Shown: positions 8,144 through 17,403, numbered from the stretch's first letter. The stretch: DNA of 64,000 bases from Chelatococcus caeni (GCF_014196925.1 NZ_JACIEN010000002.1:682001-746000), one strand, 5' to 3'. The notes: generated by a model from the sequence alone, not told the origin. Numbers and translations: made by a program.

Positions 8144-9799
8144 TCACGCGCATTCCACGTCGGGTGTGCGGTTGCGCAATTCGTCGACCAGCACGCGCGT
8201 GTTTTCGGAATAGTCGATCGGCACATCTACCAGATGGACCCCGCCGCCGGCGAAAGCGGCCTCGAGCGTCGGCACGAGATCCTCGACCGCCGTAACCCGT
8301 GAACCCTTCGCGCCATAGGCCTGGGCATAGTGCACGAGGTCGGGATTGCCGAAGCTCATGCCGAAATCCGGAAAACCGTCGACCGCCTGCTTCCAGCGGA
8401 TCATGCCATAGGCGCTGTCGTTGAGAATGACGACGACGAGATTCAGGCCGAGGCGCACCGCCGTTTCCATCTCCTGCGAATTCATCATGAAGCCGCCGTC
8501 GCCGCAGACCGCCATGACGCGGCGGTCCGGATGAAGCATTGCCGCCATCATCGCCGAGGGCAGGCCGGCGCCCATCGTCGCAAGCGCATTGTCGAGCAAC
8601 AGCGTGTTGGCGACATGGGTGCGGTAGTTGCGCGCGAACCAGATCTTGTACATGCCGTTGTCGAGGCACACGATGCCGTCCTCCGGCATCACCTTGCGAA
8701 CGTCATGAACGATGCGCTGGGGCGTGACCGGAAAACGGTCCTCCTCGGCGCGGTCGTTGAGGCGGGCGAGAATACGCTGGCGCAGATCGAGCATTCCCTC
8801 GTCGGGCGTCAGCTTTCCTTCGAGCCGCTCGGCAAGCCCCTCGACGGCAGCACCGATGTCGCCGATCACCTCGATATCGGGGTGGTAGACCTGCTCGACC
8901 GTGGCGGACTGGTAGCCGACATGGATGACTCGTGGCCCGCCGGCGCTTTTCATCAGGAAGGGCGGCTTCTCGACCGTATCGTGGCCGATGGCGATGATCA
9001 GGTCGGCGCGCTCGACGGCCTCGTGGACGTAGTCGCCCTCCGACAGCGCCGCGGTTCCCATGTAGAGATTCGAGCCGCCGGTGACCGCGCCCTTGCCCAT
9101 TTGCGTGTTGAAGAACGGCAGCCGTGTGCGCCTCACGAAGCTCGAAAGCGCCTCGACCAGAGCAGGCCGGTTGCCTGCCGCACCGATCATGACGAGCGGT
9201 CGGCCGGCGCCAAGGATTATCTCCGCCGCGCCATCGAGCGACAGGGCCGAGGCAACAGGCCGCTCTGCGGTGTGGACCGGAATGACGGAGGCGTTCTCGA
9301 CCTCTTCGGCCGCGACGTCCTCCGGCAATTCCAGATGCACCGGCCCGGGTCGCTCTTCCGTCGCGACGCGAAAGGCGTCACGCACCGTGGAGGGGATGGC
9401 GGCTGCGCTGACGATCTGACGCGTCATCTTGGTCAGCGGCTTCATCGACGCCACGATATCGACTATCTGGAACCGGGCCTGCTTGGCGCTCATCACCGGC
9501 TTCTGGCCAGTGATGAGGATCATCGGCATGGCCCCGAGATGCGCATAGGCCGCACCGGTGGAGAAGTTCAGCGCGCCGGGGCCGAGCGTGGCCAGGCAGA
9601 CACCGGGTCTGCCCGTCAGCCGCCCATGCGTCGCGGCCATGAAGGCCGCGGCCTGCTCATGGCGCGTCAAGACCAGTTCGATACCGGAGGTTCGCAACGA
9701 CTCCAGGAGGTCGAGATTCTCTTCGCCCGGCACACCGAAGACGCGGTCCACGCCCTCGTTCTCCAGCGCGGCAACAAGAAGGTCCGATCCTTTGGGCAT
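8144..9799 (-). CDS. Acetolactate synthase-like ThDP-dependent enzyme (large subunit)
   Basis: 551 residues, the three-domain fold of ThDP enzymes. The PYR domain has the activating Glu in RHEQAAAFMA; the central domain begins about residue 190; the PP domain carries the ThDP/Mg motif starting GDGGFMMN and ending in ILND. Family reaction: decarboxylation of pyruvate and condensation to acetolactate, or related carboligations. No small regulatory subunit gene (ilvN) is adjacent, and the partner is an aldehyde dehydrogenase, so a catabolic role is likelier than branched-chain amino-acid synthesis. The start ATG at 9799 has an AAGG-type site. Confidence 0.85.
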   Translation of the reverse strand: MPKGSDLLVAALENEGVDRVFGVPGEENLDLLESLRTSGIELVLTRHEQAAAFMAATHGRLTGRPGVCLATLGPGALNFSTGAAYAHLGAMPMILITGQKPVMSAKQARFQIVDIVASMKPLTKMTRQIVSAAAIPSTVRDAFRVATEERPGPVHLELPEDVAAEEVENASVIPVHTAERPVASALSLDGAAEIILGAGRPLVMIGAAGNRPALVEALSSFVRRTRLPFFNTQMGKGAVTGGSNLYMGTAALSEGDYVHEAVERADLIIAIGHDTVEKPPFLMKSAGGPRVIHVGYQSATVEQVYHPDIEVIGDIGAAVEGLAERLEGKLTPDEGMLDLRQRILARLNDRAEEDRFPVTPQRIVHDVRKVMPEDGIVCLDNGMYKIWFARNYRTHVANTLLLDNALATMGAGLPSAMMAAMLHPDRRVMAVCGDGGFMMNSQEMETAVRLGLNLVVVILNDSAYGMIRWKQAVDGFPDFGMSFGNPDLVHYAQAYGAKGSRVTAVEDLVPTLEAAFAGGGVHLVDVPIDYSENTRVLVDELRNRTPDVECA

Positions 9800-10165
9800 G
9801 GTTTAGAGCCTTGTGTTGACGGTTTCGACGGAACGCGCGGCGATCATACAGGGGTAAGTGCAATTGCCACCATCGCCCCGGAGTCATGTCGCCGACGACC
9901 GATCAGATCATGTGCGGTCCCTGATGAGATGCCCGGACGATTGGGGCGACTTGTGCCAAGAACCTCGATGGACCGCTTCATCGCGAGGCGGTGCTCATCT
10001 GGAAGGTGACGCGCGAGATGCCGCCGAGCCCCTCGCTCGGCTGGCCCCGGTGAGATGCGCTCAGCCGGGAAGGAGGTCCGCGAAACTGTCGACGCCCGTT
10101 CCATGACGGGTTCTCACAAGTCATTGTCGATCCTGATGGACCGCATCGGATGGGGTGGCTCGCGA
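9800..10165. other. Intergenic region, no gene seen (366 bp)
   Basis: Short frames run on both strands but none has a ribosome-binding site or recognisable family pattern. The region lies upstream of the acetolactate synthase-like gene, so the promoter of that operon should be in its left part. It also contains the 3' flank of the MoaF-SnoaL gene. I see no convincing terminator or repeat. Confidence 0.5.
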
Positions 10166-10909
10166 CTACCCCGGCTTCGGCGCAGTGCCATGTGCTCCTT
10201 CCTCGGGGTCGAACATCGAAATGCCGCCGTCGGCCGCCGTCGCAGCCACCTCGCTCTGCAACACGTCCCAGTGCTCGGCCAGCCTGCCGTCCTCGATCCG
10301 AAAGATATCGACTGCGATCAGCGGTTCGTCCGCCCAGCCGCGGATGCGTCCGTGGATGGCGACGAGATCGTCGCCGGCGACGATCAGTCCGGGCTCGTAG
10401 AAGACGTGCTCCGGCAGGCCGGTGACGATCGCCTGCAACGCGTCGCGACCTTGGGGGATGTTGGGGTTGTGCTGGATGTAGTCCCGGGCGTAGAGCCGTT
10501 CCACAGCCGACGCGTCACGACGCTGGAAAAGAGAGATCATCGCCTCGAGGACGAGTTCCTTGTTGCGCCGCGGCCGATCGTCGGAGCTGCGATGCGCGGG
10601 CCGTGTGATCGCCATTTTGCCGGTCATTCGTAGGAACTGCCCGTCGGGCAGTGTCGCAAACGAGAAGACCAGACTGCGATCGTAGTCCTGAACATTCGTG
10701 ACCGTCGCGCCGCTCTCCTCCTGCCAGCTGACCGCGAAGATGCTGTTGCCGATCGGCACGACCTGAATATCGACGGTTTCGGTCCGGGCGAACGGTCCTT
10801 CCTTGATCTCGAACCTCAATTGCTCAGTGGACAGGAGCGTCAGGCTGACTTGGAAATTCGGATAGGAGACATCCATCTCCAGTCCCACAGGAAAGCCAGA
10901 TCCGGTCAT
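10166..10909 (-). CDS. MoaF-like / SnoaL-like two-domain protein
   Basis: 247 residues in two recognisable parts. Residues ~1-105 resemble the MoaF-like lipocalin fold (VSYPNFQVSLTLLS.. and FAVSWQEESGATVTNVQDY). Residues ~120-240 form a SnoaL/NTF2-like domain (AMISLFQRRDASAVERLYA, YIQHNPNIPQGRDA, VAIHGRIRG, EDGRLAEHWDV). Such domains bind small hydrophobic ligands and some are cyclases or isomerases, but no catalytic function can be claimed. ATG 10909 was chosen because AAAGGAG precedes it by 9 nt; the longer upstream frame has no such site. The next gene upstream encodes another NTF2-like protein. The fusion is unusual. Confidence 0.8.
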   Translation of the reverse strand: MTGSGFPVGLEMDVSYPNFQVSLTLLSTEQLRFEIKEGPFARTETVDIQVVPIGNSIFAVSWQEESGATVTNVQDYDRSLVFSFATLPDGQFLRMTGKMAITRPAHRSSDDRPRRNKELVLEAMISLFQRRDASAVERLYARDYIQHNPNIPQGRDALQAIVTGLPEHVFYEPGLIVAGDDLVAIHGRIRGWADEPLIAVDIFRIEDGRLAEHWDVLQSEVAATAADGGISMFDPEEGAHGTAPKPG

Positions 10910-10989
10910 GTGCAGCAGCTCCTTTAAACCGACAGAGGCCCCGGCGGGGTCGTCGCCAGCACGCTCTCCGCTCAGGACGCCATCCCCAT

Positions 10990-11352
10990 TCAAGGTTCCG
11001 GTTGATCGAGGAAAACATGCAGGGTTCGAAGGAGGCCGCCTTCGACATGCGCGACATCGGTGCCCGTGGCCGCGAACGGACCTCCGGCCGGGCCGACGCC
11101 CCACTGCAAGCGACCGACGCCGTTGTGGCCCACTGCCGGCCTCAATGCGGTGAACACGAAGCCCGGAGGCAGATGCTCCAGAACGTCCGCTACGGCCTGC
11201 GAGATCGCCTCATGTCCTCGCGCCGAACGCTCGGGTTCGTGAAGCTCCGCGTTTTCTGCGTAGATCCTTTGGATCGCCGCGATGCGCCGCGTGGGGTCAC
11301 GTTCGCCGAACACCAGATCGAGGTTGGCCTGCATGAGTTTCTCAAAATCCAT
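10990..11352 (-). CDS. SnoaL/NTF2-like protein
   Basis: 120 residues of an NTF2-like cone fold: an N-terminal helix MDFEKLMQANLDLVF, then a helix-strand stretch 'RIYAENAELHEP', then a C-terminal sheet (FVFTALRP..GRLQWGVGP..VAHVEGGLLRTLHVFLD). Families include polyketide cyclases and steroid isomerase-like proteins; no active-site assignment is possible. The start at 11352 has AAGGAGG 6 nt upstream. An in-frame extension to 11439 lacks a site. It is transcribed ahead of the MoaF-SnoaL gene, 80 bp away, probably as one unit. Confidence 0.8.
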   Translation of the reverse strand: MDFEKLMQANLDLVFGERDPTRRIAAIQRIYAENAELHEPERSARGHEAISQAVADVLEHLPPGFVFTALRPAVGHNGVGRLQWGVGPAGGPFAATGTDVAHVEGGLLRTLHVFLDQPEP

Positions 11353-11450
11353 CCGTGCCTCCTTCGCGGCAGCTTTGAGCAGCGCCATGGATGACGAGGC
11401 CACGCCCGTTCGCGGGATGCCTCGGGCTCGCCTCGCCATCGCAACTCAAA

Positions 11451-12104
11451 TCAGCTCGCCGGGCTCGGCACCGGCGTGTTGAGCAACTGCTGCTCCCACA
11501 GATAGGCGATGCCGCTGCCCGCGGCATGCTGGATGACCACCTCGTTGAGCGCCCCGGCGGTCTCGCTCCGCGCCCAGTCGCGCTGCCATTCCGCCGCCAG
11601 CGCCATCCAGGTGATCATGTTCACGCCGGCCGCGATCATGCGCTGGATGGCGATTTCATGCGCCTCTGTCGAAACGGCGCCGGACGCATCGGTGACGACT
11701 GTCACGTCCCAGCCTTCGCCGGCCGCCTGGATTGCCGGCATCGCGACGCAGACCTCGGTCCACAGGCCGGCCAGGACCAGTTGCTTGCGACCTGTCGCCT
11801 TGACCACGTCGACAACCTTGGGATCCTCCCAGGTGTTGATCAGCGTCCGGTCGATGATCTCCTGGCCGGGAAACACGTCGGTGATCTGCGGGAAGATATG
11901 ACCGCCACGATCCGCGACGACGCTGGTCAGGATGGTGGGCACGCCGAAGACCTTCGCAGCCTTCGCCAGCGCGGCCGAATTGTTGACCACGGTATGCGGA
12001 TCGTGGCTGTTCAGGTTCGCCAGCTGGTAGGGCTGATGGTCTATCAGGACCAGTACGGAATCCTCGGGGCGAAGAAGCGAAGCAAGGCCGTTGCGAAAAG
12101 TCAT
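11451..12104 (-). CDS. Isochorismatase-family cysteine hydrolase (YcaC-like)
   Basis: 217 residues. The triad of the family is visible: Asp in VLVLIDHQPYQ, Lys in TWEDPKVV and the nucleophilic Cys in LWTEVCVAMPA; a cis-peptide region precedes the Cys. YcaC-type members hydrolyse small amide or ester substrates of unknown identity. The start at 12104 carries CAGGAG at 7 nt. A paralogue of the same length is found at 62245-62898. It is divergent from the pirin gene across a 348-bp spacer. Confidence 0.9.
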   Translation of the reverse strand: MTFRNGLASLLRPEDSVLVLIDHQPYQLANLNSHDPHTVVNNSAALAKAAKVFGVPTILTSVVADRGGHIFPQITDVFPGQEIIDRTLINTWEDPKVVDVVKATGRKQLVLAGLWTEVCVAMPAIQAAGEGWDVTVVTDASGAVSTEAHEIAIQRMIAAGVNMITWMALAAEWQRDWARSETAGALNEVVIQHAAGSGIAYLWEQQLLNTPVPSPAS

Positions 12105-12452
12105 TCCAATCTCCTGAGTCCTGAGGGAAGCGCTCATCGGCGGCTGGTAACTAGCGAATGCGCTTGGGCCTTGCGGTGCAGGACATGCCGCTCTGGTGCC
12201 GTTCTTGCTCCCTTTCCGGCGCGTCGCGACGCGGAGGCTTGAGTTCGTTCGTTTTCTCGGAAAGGGTGCGACCAAATTTCGACGCATCTGCCTGCGGGAA
12301 TGCGTGACTGCCAGACCGATACGGCAGGGCCTGCTCCTGCCACGCTGCGTCGCGGACGTTCGCGGAAATTACCGATGTCGGGGGCGTTTCGGCCGCCAGC
12401 TCCGACGATCGCTCGGCAGGATCAGGCGCTCCGAAGACAAGGGATAACGCAC
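12105..12452. other. Divergent intergenic region (348 bp)
   Basis: The spacer separates the isochorismatase-like gene (minus) and the pirin gene (plus), so both promoters should be here. It holds a 12-bp perfect palindrome GCGTCGCGACGC at 12221-12232, which may be chance in such GC-rich DNA. No gene with a plausible start was seen. Confidence 0.45.
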
Positions 12453-13388
12453 ATGAGCTGGAACCCATCAATCGAACCGGGCTGTCCCGACGAGGTCGGG
12501 GTCGATGCGATCGAGACCCTGATCGTCCCGCGCTCGCGCGACCTTGGCGGCTTCGAGGTCCGGCGCGCCCTGCCCGCACCGAAGCGCCAGATGGTCGGGC
12601 CGTTCATCTTCTTCGATCAGGCCGGGCCGGCCGAGTTGCTGACGGGACAGGGCGTCGACGTCCGGCCGCATCCGCATATCGGCCTCGGCACGGTCACCTA
12701 TCTTTTCCAGGGCGACTTCCATCACCGTGACAGCACCGGCGCCGATCAGATCATTAGGCCCGGTGCGCTCAACTGGATGGTCGCGGGGCGCGGCGTCACG
12801 CATTCGGAGCGCACCTCCGCGACGGCGCGGAGCGGCCCGAACAGCCTGTTCGGGATCCAGACCTGGCTGGCCTTGCCGGACAGCCATGAGGATGTGGCCC
12901 CCAGCTTTGAGCATCATGGCAAGGAGACGCTTCCAGTCATCGAGGACCGTGGCGTCTCGGTTCGGCTTATCCTCGGAAATGCCTACGGCATGGCGGCGCC
13001 CGCCACGATGCTCTCCGAGACGTTCTACGCAGATGTAAGGCTCGAGCCGGGAAGCCGGCTGCCGATGCCGGACAACCACGAAGACCGCGGCATCTATATC
13101 GTCGAAGGCTCGATCTCGGTTGCCGGACAGGAATTCGAGGCAGGCCAGATGATGGTGTTCCGGCCGGGGGACCGCATCTCGGTTGCTGCCGGGGACCGCG
13201 GCGCGCGGCTGATGATCCTCGGCGGCGCGACCTTCAACGGACCGCGCTACATCTGGTGGAACTTCGTCGCCTCGTCGCAGGAGCGCATCGAACTCGCCAA
13301 GGCCGAATGGCGCGCCGCGAACTGGGGCAACGGCCGCTTCGATCTGCCCGTCGACGACCGCAACGAGCACATTCCCCTTCCGGATTGA
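12453..13388 (+). CDS. Pirin family protein
   Basis: 311 residues with the bicupin pirin fold. The N-terminal cupin carries the metal ligands in VRPHPHIGLGTVTYLFQGDFHHRDS (H-x-H, later His and Glu-type positions) followed by the pirin hallmark MVAGRGVTHSER. The C-terminal cupin contains GIYIVEGSISVAGQ. Some bacterial pirins are quercetin 2,3-dioxygenases and others redox-responsive regulators; the role here is not determined. The start is the ATG at 12453, with an AAGG site upstream. The DUF5996-GNAT gene follows after 24 bp on the same strand, so they form an operon. Confidence 0.92.
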   Translation: MSWNPSIEPGCPDEVGVDAIETLIVPRSRDLGGFEVRRALPAPKRQMVGPFIFFDQAGPAELLTGQGVDVRPHPHIGLGTVTYLFQGDFHHRDSTGADQIIRPGALNWMVAGRGVTHSERTSATARSGPNSLFGIQTWLALPDSHEDVAPSFEHHGKETLPVIEDRGVSVRLILGNAYGMAAPATMLSETFYADVRLEPGSRLPMPDNHEDRGIYIVEGSISVAGQEFEAGQMMVFRPGDRISVAAGDRGARLMILGGATFNGPRYIWWNFVASSQERIELAKAEWRAANWGNGRFDLPVDDRNEHIPLPD

Positions 13389-13412
13389 CCGGAGCCAGCC
13401 TGGAGGACCGAA

Positions 13413-14684
13413 ATGACCAAGTGGCCCGACCTCGACTACCTCAGCTGGCGCGAGACGTGTTCAGCGCTGCATCTCTACCTCCAGGTCGCCGGCAAGTACC
13501 GGCTCGCCCACACGCCATGGCTCAACCATTCGTGGAACGCGACCTTCTACGTCACGCCGAACGGTCTCGCCTCCTCGCCCATTCCCGACGGCCCGGGCAT
13601 CGAAATCCTGTTCGACCTGCGCGAGCACAAGGTCGTGGGCACCAGCGGCAACGGCCGCAGGGTGTCGTTCGATCTCGGGCCGACCACGGTCGCGACGTTC
13701 CACGCGCGTTTCGTTCGACTGATCACGGAGCTCGGCGGCACCCCGACCTTCAACGGCCGACCGAACGAGGTGCCCTTCCCGGTACTCTTCGCCGAGGATG
13801 ATCGCGACCGACCCTATGATCGCGAAGCCATCCAGCGCTTCCATCAGGCCCTGATGGCGGTCGACAGGGTCTTCAACCGATTCCGAACGTCGTTTCTTGG
13901 CAAGTCCAGTCCCGTTCATCTGTTCTGGGGCGCGCTCGACCTGGCGGTCACCCGCTTTTCGGGCAGGCGCGCGCCGCTTCATCCGGCGGGCATCCCCGCC
14001 TTGCCCGACGACGTGGCGCAGGAGGCCTATGACCGCGAGGTGTCCTCGGCGGGCTTCTGGCCGGGCGGCAACGGTATCGACTATCCGGCCTTCTATGCCT
14101 ACGCCTATCCGGCCCCGGCCGGCTATCGCGCAGCGTCGGTCCGACCCGACGCCGCGTTCTGGCACGAGGGCCTGTCGGAATTCGTCCTCCCCTATGATGC
14201 CGTGCGGTCGGCCGCCGATCCCGACGAAGCCCTGATGGCGTTCCTCGTCTCGACCTACGAGGCCGCCGCCGATCTGGGCGGATGGGACCGCGAGCTTCTC
14301 GAATGCGCGCATGGAGCGCCGCGGCAGGTCCGCACGCCCGATGCCGAAACGGTCAAGCCCGCGGCCCCGACGGGCGAGGAACGGGTCGAGCGCGAGGATG
14401 GCGCGTCGAAGGGACGCTACCGCCTCGTCGTCGACGGCATGGAGGCCGAGATGACCTACAGCCGGGCCGGCGAAGGCCTGATCATCATCGACCACACGGA
14501 AGTGCCGGCGGGCTTGCGCGGCCGCAAGGTCGGCGAGCGGCTGGTGCGCCAGGCGATCGAGGATGCGCGGCGCGACGGCATTGCCATCATACCGCTCTGT
14601 CCTTTCGCGAAAGCACAGATCGGTCGCCACCCGGAATGGCAGGACGTGCTGCGTCGGTCACAAGAGGGAGCCGGCGGATCGTGA
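13413..14684 (+). CDS. DUF5996 - GNAT (YjdJ-type) fusion protein
   Basis: 423 residues in two modules. Residues ~1-305 match DUF5996 (start WPDLDYLSWRETCSALHLYLQ, then SPVHLFWGALDLAVTRFSGR and GFWPGGNGIDYPAFYAYAYP). Residues ~330-420 match a short GNAT-related acetyltransferase of the COG2388 type (AEMTYSRAGEGLIIIDHTEVPAGLRGRKVGERLV, IPLCPFAKAQIGRHPEW). Both modules more often occur as separate proteins. A linker of about 25 residues rich in Glu/Ala joins them. The start at 13413 has GGAGG. It follows pirin in an operon. The biochemical role of DUF5996 is unknown. Confidence 0.88.
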   Translation: MTKWPDLDYLSWRETCSALHLYLQVAGKYRLAHTPWLNHSWNATFYVTPNGLASSPIPDGPGIEILFDLREHKVVGTSGNGRRVSFDLGPTTVATFHARFVRLITELGGTPTFNGRPNEVPFPVLFAEDDRDRPYDREAIQRFHQALMAVDRVFNRFRTSFLGKSSPVHLFWGALDLAVTRFSGRRAPLHPAGIPALPDDVAQEAYDREVSSAGFWPGGNGIDYPAFYAYAYPAPAGYRAASVRPDAAFWHEGLSEFVLPYDAVRSAADPDEALMAFLVSTYEAAADLGGWDRELLECAHGAPRQVRTPDAETVKPAAPTGEERVEREDGASKGRYRLVVDGMEAEMTYSRAGEGLIIIDHTEVPAGLRGRKVGERLVRQAIEDARRDGIAIIPLCPFAKAQIGRHPEWQDVLRRSQEGAGGS

Positions 14685-14815
14685 CATCGCTCCCCGGCAT
14701 CTTGATCGGCCGGCCCGCTGCTCCCGAGGAAGTCGCCGGGAGCCAAATGAGAGCGATGATGTGTACCTGCCCATAAGGCTCCTCCCCTCAATTGGGTTTG
14801 ATAAAGGGTGAGATC

Positions 14816-15820
14816 ATGACCGACACGATGAAAGCGATCGTCCTCGAAAAGTTCGGTGGCTACGACGCGTTCGAGCTGCGCGATGTTTCCGTACCGGCTG
14901 TCGGGCCGCGACAGGTCCGGGTGCGCGTTCACGCCACTGCCATCAATCCCCTGGACTATCAGATCCGCCGCGGCGACTATGTCGATTACGTGCCGCTCCC
15001 CGCCATCATCGGTCACGACGTTTCCGGCGTCGTGGAAGAGAAGGGGGCGGACGTGAGCGCGTTCGAGATAGGCGACGAGGTTTACTACACGCCCAAAATC
15101 TTCGGCGGCCCGGGCTCATATGCGGAGCAGCACGTCGTCGATGTCGATCTGGTCGCTCGCAAGCCGCACAATATCAGTCATCTGGAGGCTGCCAGCCTGA
15201 CGCTGGTTGGCGGTACGATCTGGGAAGCCTTGGTGACCCGCGCCCAGCTTGCCGTCCATGAAACGATTTTGATCCACGGGGGCGCCGGCGGTGTGGGCAC
15301 CGTGGCGATCCAGCTTGCCAAGGCGATGGGTGCGCGGGTCATCACGACGGCGCGCTCCAGTAACCATGACTTCGTCCGTTCGCTCGGAGCGGACGAGGTA
15401 ATCGACTACGCCTCCGATGACTATGTCTCAGCCGTGGCGGACCTGACGCATGGGCAGGGGGTGAACGTCGTGTTCGACACCATCGGCGGCGACACCCTGA
15501 CGAAAAGCCCGCTCGCCCTCGCGGATGCCGGACGGGTGGTCAGCATCGTCGACATCGCACAGCCGCAAAACCTGATCGAGGCGTGGGGCAAGAATGCCGC
15601 CTATCATTTCGTGTTCACACGGCAGAACCGCGGCAAGCTCGACGCGCTGACAAACCTCATCGAACGTGGCCTGATCAAGCCTGTCATCGGCGCGGTGCTG
15701 CCTCTGGCTCGGGTCGGCGATGCGCATGAATTGCTCGAAGGCGGAAGCTCCCGTGGGCTTCGCGGCAAGGTGGCGATCGATGTTGTGGGCCAGACTGTCG
15801 AACTCCCCACGCAGCGATAG
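14816..15820 (+). CDS. Zinc-independent quinone oxidoreductase / MDR alcohol dehydrogenase
   Basis: 334 residues of the medium-chain dehydrogenase/reductase superfamily. An N-terminal GroES-like domain ([19 protein letters not shown]) is followed by an NADPH-binding domain with the motif [22 protein letters not shown]. The structural and catalytic zinc cysteines are absent, which points to quinone oxidoreductase/enoyl reductase types rather than Zn alcohol dehydrogenases. Start 14816 (MTDTMKAIV) is chosen over an upstream TTG; the MKAIV Met at 14828 is an alternative. It lies 131 bp after the GNAT fusion and may have its own promoter. Confidence 0.88.
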   Translation: MTDTMKAIVLEKFGGYDAFELRDVSVPAVGPRQVRVRVHATAINPLDYQIRRGDYVDYVPLPAIIGHDVSGVVEEKGADVSAFEIGDEVYYTPKIFGGPGSYAEQHVVDVDLVARKPHNISHLEAASLTLVGGTIWEALVTRAQLAVHETILIHGGAGGVGTVAIQLAKAMGARVITTARSSNHDFVRSLGADEVIDYASDDYVSAVADLTHGQGVNVVFDTIGGDTLTKSPLALADAGRVVSIVDIAQPQNLIEAWGKNAAYHFVFTRQNRGKLDALTNLIERGLIKPVIGAVLPLARVGDAHELLEGGSSRGLRGKVAIDVVGQTVELPTQR

Positions 15821-16215
15821 ATACAACGATTAGGACAGCGGTATTTTCCCAGAGTACCCTCGTTTTCGGGACGGCAGCATCGCCGCCTTCCGCCGGAAAG
15901 CGGCCGTTTCCCTGTTCACCCCTGTCGGCCATTGGCGCTGACGGTTTCGAGGTCGATCGCCGTTAGGACGAGACTTAGTCCCGGCCGCATTCCCCCGGCC
16001 GCCGGTTCGGCTGCTCAGGTCGATCTTCTCGATCTCCTCCATCCAATGATCCGGCCCGGGCCGGTCGTCGGCGAACGGAACCGTTCCCCCGGCTCGATGC
16101 GCTATCGTTCAATCGCTTACGCCGGAGCGCGCCAGCGCGGTAAATGAGATGGCCTGCTTCTCGGAAGGCCTGATCCATGTGCATCAGTCATTTTTCTGCT
16201 GCACACTTGTGTCCG
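15821..16215. other. Intergenic region without an evident gene (395 bp)
   Basis: No frame shows family resemblance or a good start. The sequence becomes AT-richer towards its right end. A half-site copy ATGTGCATCA at 16177-16186 precedes the full palindrome at 16216-16243. Confidence 0.45.
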
Positions 16216-16243
16216 TGTGCATCAAAATATTATTTGATGCACA
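16216..16243 (+). promoter_or_regulatory. Perfect palindromic operator candidate before nucleotidyltransferase gene
   Basis: Two 11-bp arms, TGTGCATCAAA (16216-16226) and TTTGATGCACA (16233-16243), form a perfect inverted repeat around ATATTA. It ends 22 bp before the ATG at 16266, overlapping where a promoter would be expected. A further copy of the half-site lies near 16177. The AT-rich core contrasts with the GC-rich surroundings. Confidence 0.6.
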
Positions 16244-16265
16244 TAGCGCGGAGACATGGAGCGCC

Positions 16266-17285
16266 ATGAAAATCGTTGCTCACAGCCGTCCGGCCGTCGT
16301 GGCCTATCAGGACCTGCTACGTCTTCATCTCGACGAAAGGGCCTCCGGTCTGGTTGGCACCATCGAGGAGCGGCAGCGCAACGGGCGAACCTATCTCTAT
16401 GAGCGCTTCCGGATCGGAACCGAGATGATGAGCCGGTATCTCGGCGAAGACAAACCGGAGTTGCGTCAACGCCTGGAACGCGCGGAAGCGCTGAAGGCCG
16501 ACGCGGAAGAGCGCAGGAAGCGGATGGCGAGGCTCACCAGGACGCTCCGAGCCGAGGGCTTCATCACGACCGATCGCGAAACAGGATCATTGCTTCTCGC
16601 TTTTTCTCGGGCAGGGGTGTTCCGGCTTGGCGGTACGCTCGTGGGAACATCAGCTTACAGCCTCTACCAGGGCGACCTCGGGGTGCGCATGGATTACGAG
16701 GAGCTGGCCCAAACCGGCGACATCGATTTCGCCAGTTTCGAACGGCTGTCGGTTGTTCTGGAAGACAAGGTTGAAGAGAATCCCGCCGAGATACTCAAGT
16801 TGCTCAAGTTTGATCCGGTGCCCGGTATAAATGATCGGCAGATTTGGAAATGGCGGCAGAGTCACTCGGAAGCAATGGTCGAGTTTCTGACGCCGGCCTT
16901 TGGCGAGGAAAAGGTCAAGCCGCTGCCTGCATTGGGGGTGAGCGCCCAGGCCCTGAACTATCTGAACTTTCTGATCGCCGACCCGATTCATGCGGTCGCT
17001 CTATACCGTTCTGGCGTTCTGGTTCAGATACCGCGGCCCGAGCGATTCGCCATTCACAAGCTGATCGTGGCCGATCGGCGCCTTGGCGGGCCTGATCAGT
17101 TGAAGGCTCGAAAGGACCGGGCTCAGGCCGAGTTCCTTGTGTCGGTTCTTTCTGAGGACCGCCCGGACGATCTCGCAGAAGCCTATCAGGATGCGCTGTC
17201 GCGTGGTCCTCGCTGGCGTGACCGGATCAAGGCGAGTTTGAAGCGCATGCCCGATACGGCAGAACGGCTTTCGGCACTGGTTTGA
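16266..17285 (+). CDS. GSU2403-type nucleotidyltransferase-fold protein (NTP_transf_8)
   Basis: 339 residues. The nucleotidyltransferase core is seen at LGGTLVGTSAYSLYQGDLG followed by the acidic TGDIDFASFE, matching the G[ST]-x(9-13)-D-x-D pattern. The first 110 residues are helical with a charged coiled-coil-like part rich in Arg/Glu. Family members are of unknown substrate; the fold is shared with AbiEii-type toxins and other defence-linked transferases. ATG 16266 is preferred: the upstream extension runs through the palindrome and is rich in unusual residues. It stands alone, without an adjacent antitoxin gene. Confidence 0.75.
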   Translation: MKIVAHSRPAVVAYQDLLRLHLDERASGLVGTIEERQRNGRTYLYERFRIGTEMMSRYLGEDKPELRQRLERAEALKADAEERRKRMARLTRTLRAEGFITTDRETGSLLLAFSRAGVFRLGGTLVGTSAYSLYQGDLGVRMDYEELAQTGDIDFASFERLSVVLEDKVEENPAEILKLLKFDPVPGINDRQIWKWRQSHSEAMVEFLTPAFGEEKVKPLPALGVSAQALNYLNFLIADPIHAVALYRSGVLVQIPRPERFAIHKLIVADRRLGGPDQLKARKDRAQAEFLVSVLSEDRPDDLAEAYQDALSRGPRWRDRIKASLKRMPDTAERLSALV

Positions 17286-17403
17286 TAAGGGCTCGGAAGG
17301 CTCACGTCCGGTGCTGCGCCTTCCGCATGAGCGCGTTCGCTCCATGCCCTTGAGCAAATCTTGCTCTCCTCAAGGCGATTACCGCTGCGCGCCCCCATGG
17401 CTG

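Noticed and set aside
6591-8213. Plus-strand frame opposite the aldehyde dehydrogenase
   Set aside because: Antisense shadow; the aldehyde dehydrogenase has catalytic motifs and a ribosome-binding site.
8330-10009. Plus-strand frame of 559 codons
   Set aside because: Antisense to the acetolactate synthase-like gene.
12221-12232. GCGTCGCGACGC palindrome as operator
   Set aside because: Short and composed only of G/C-rich words; likely by chance in this genome. Mentioned only within the intergenic entry.
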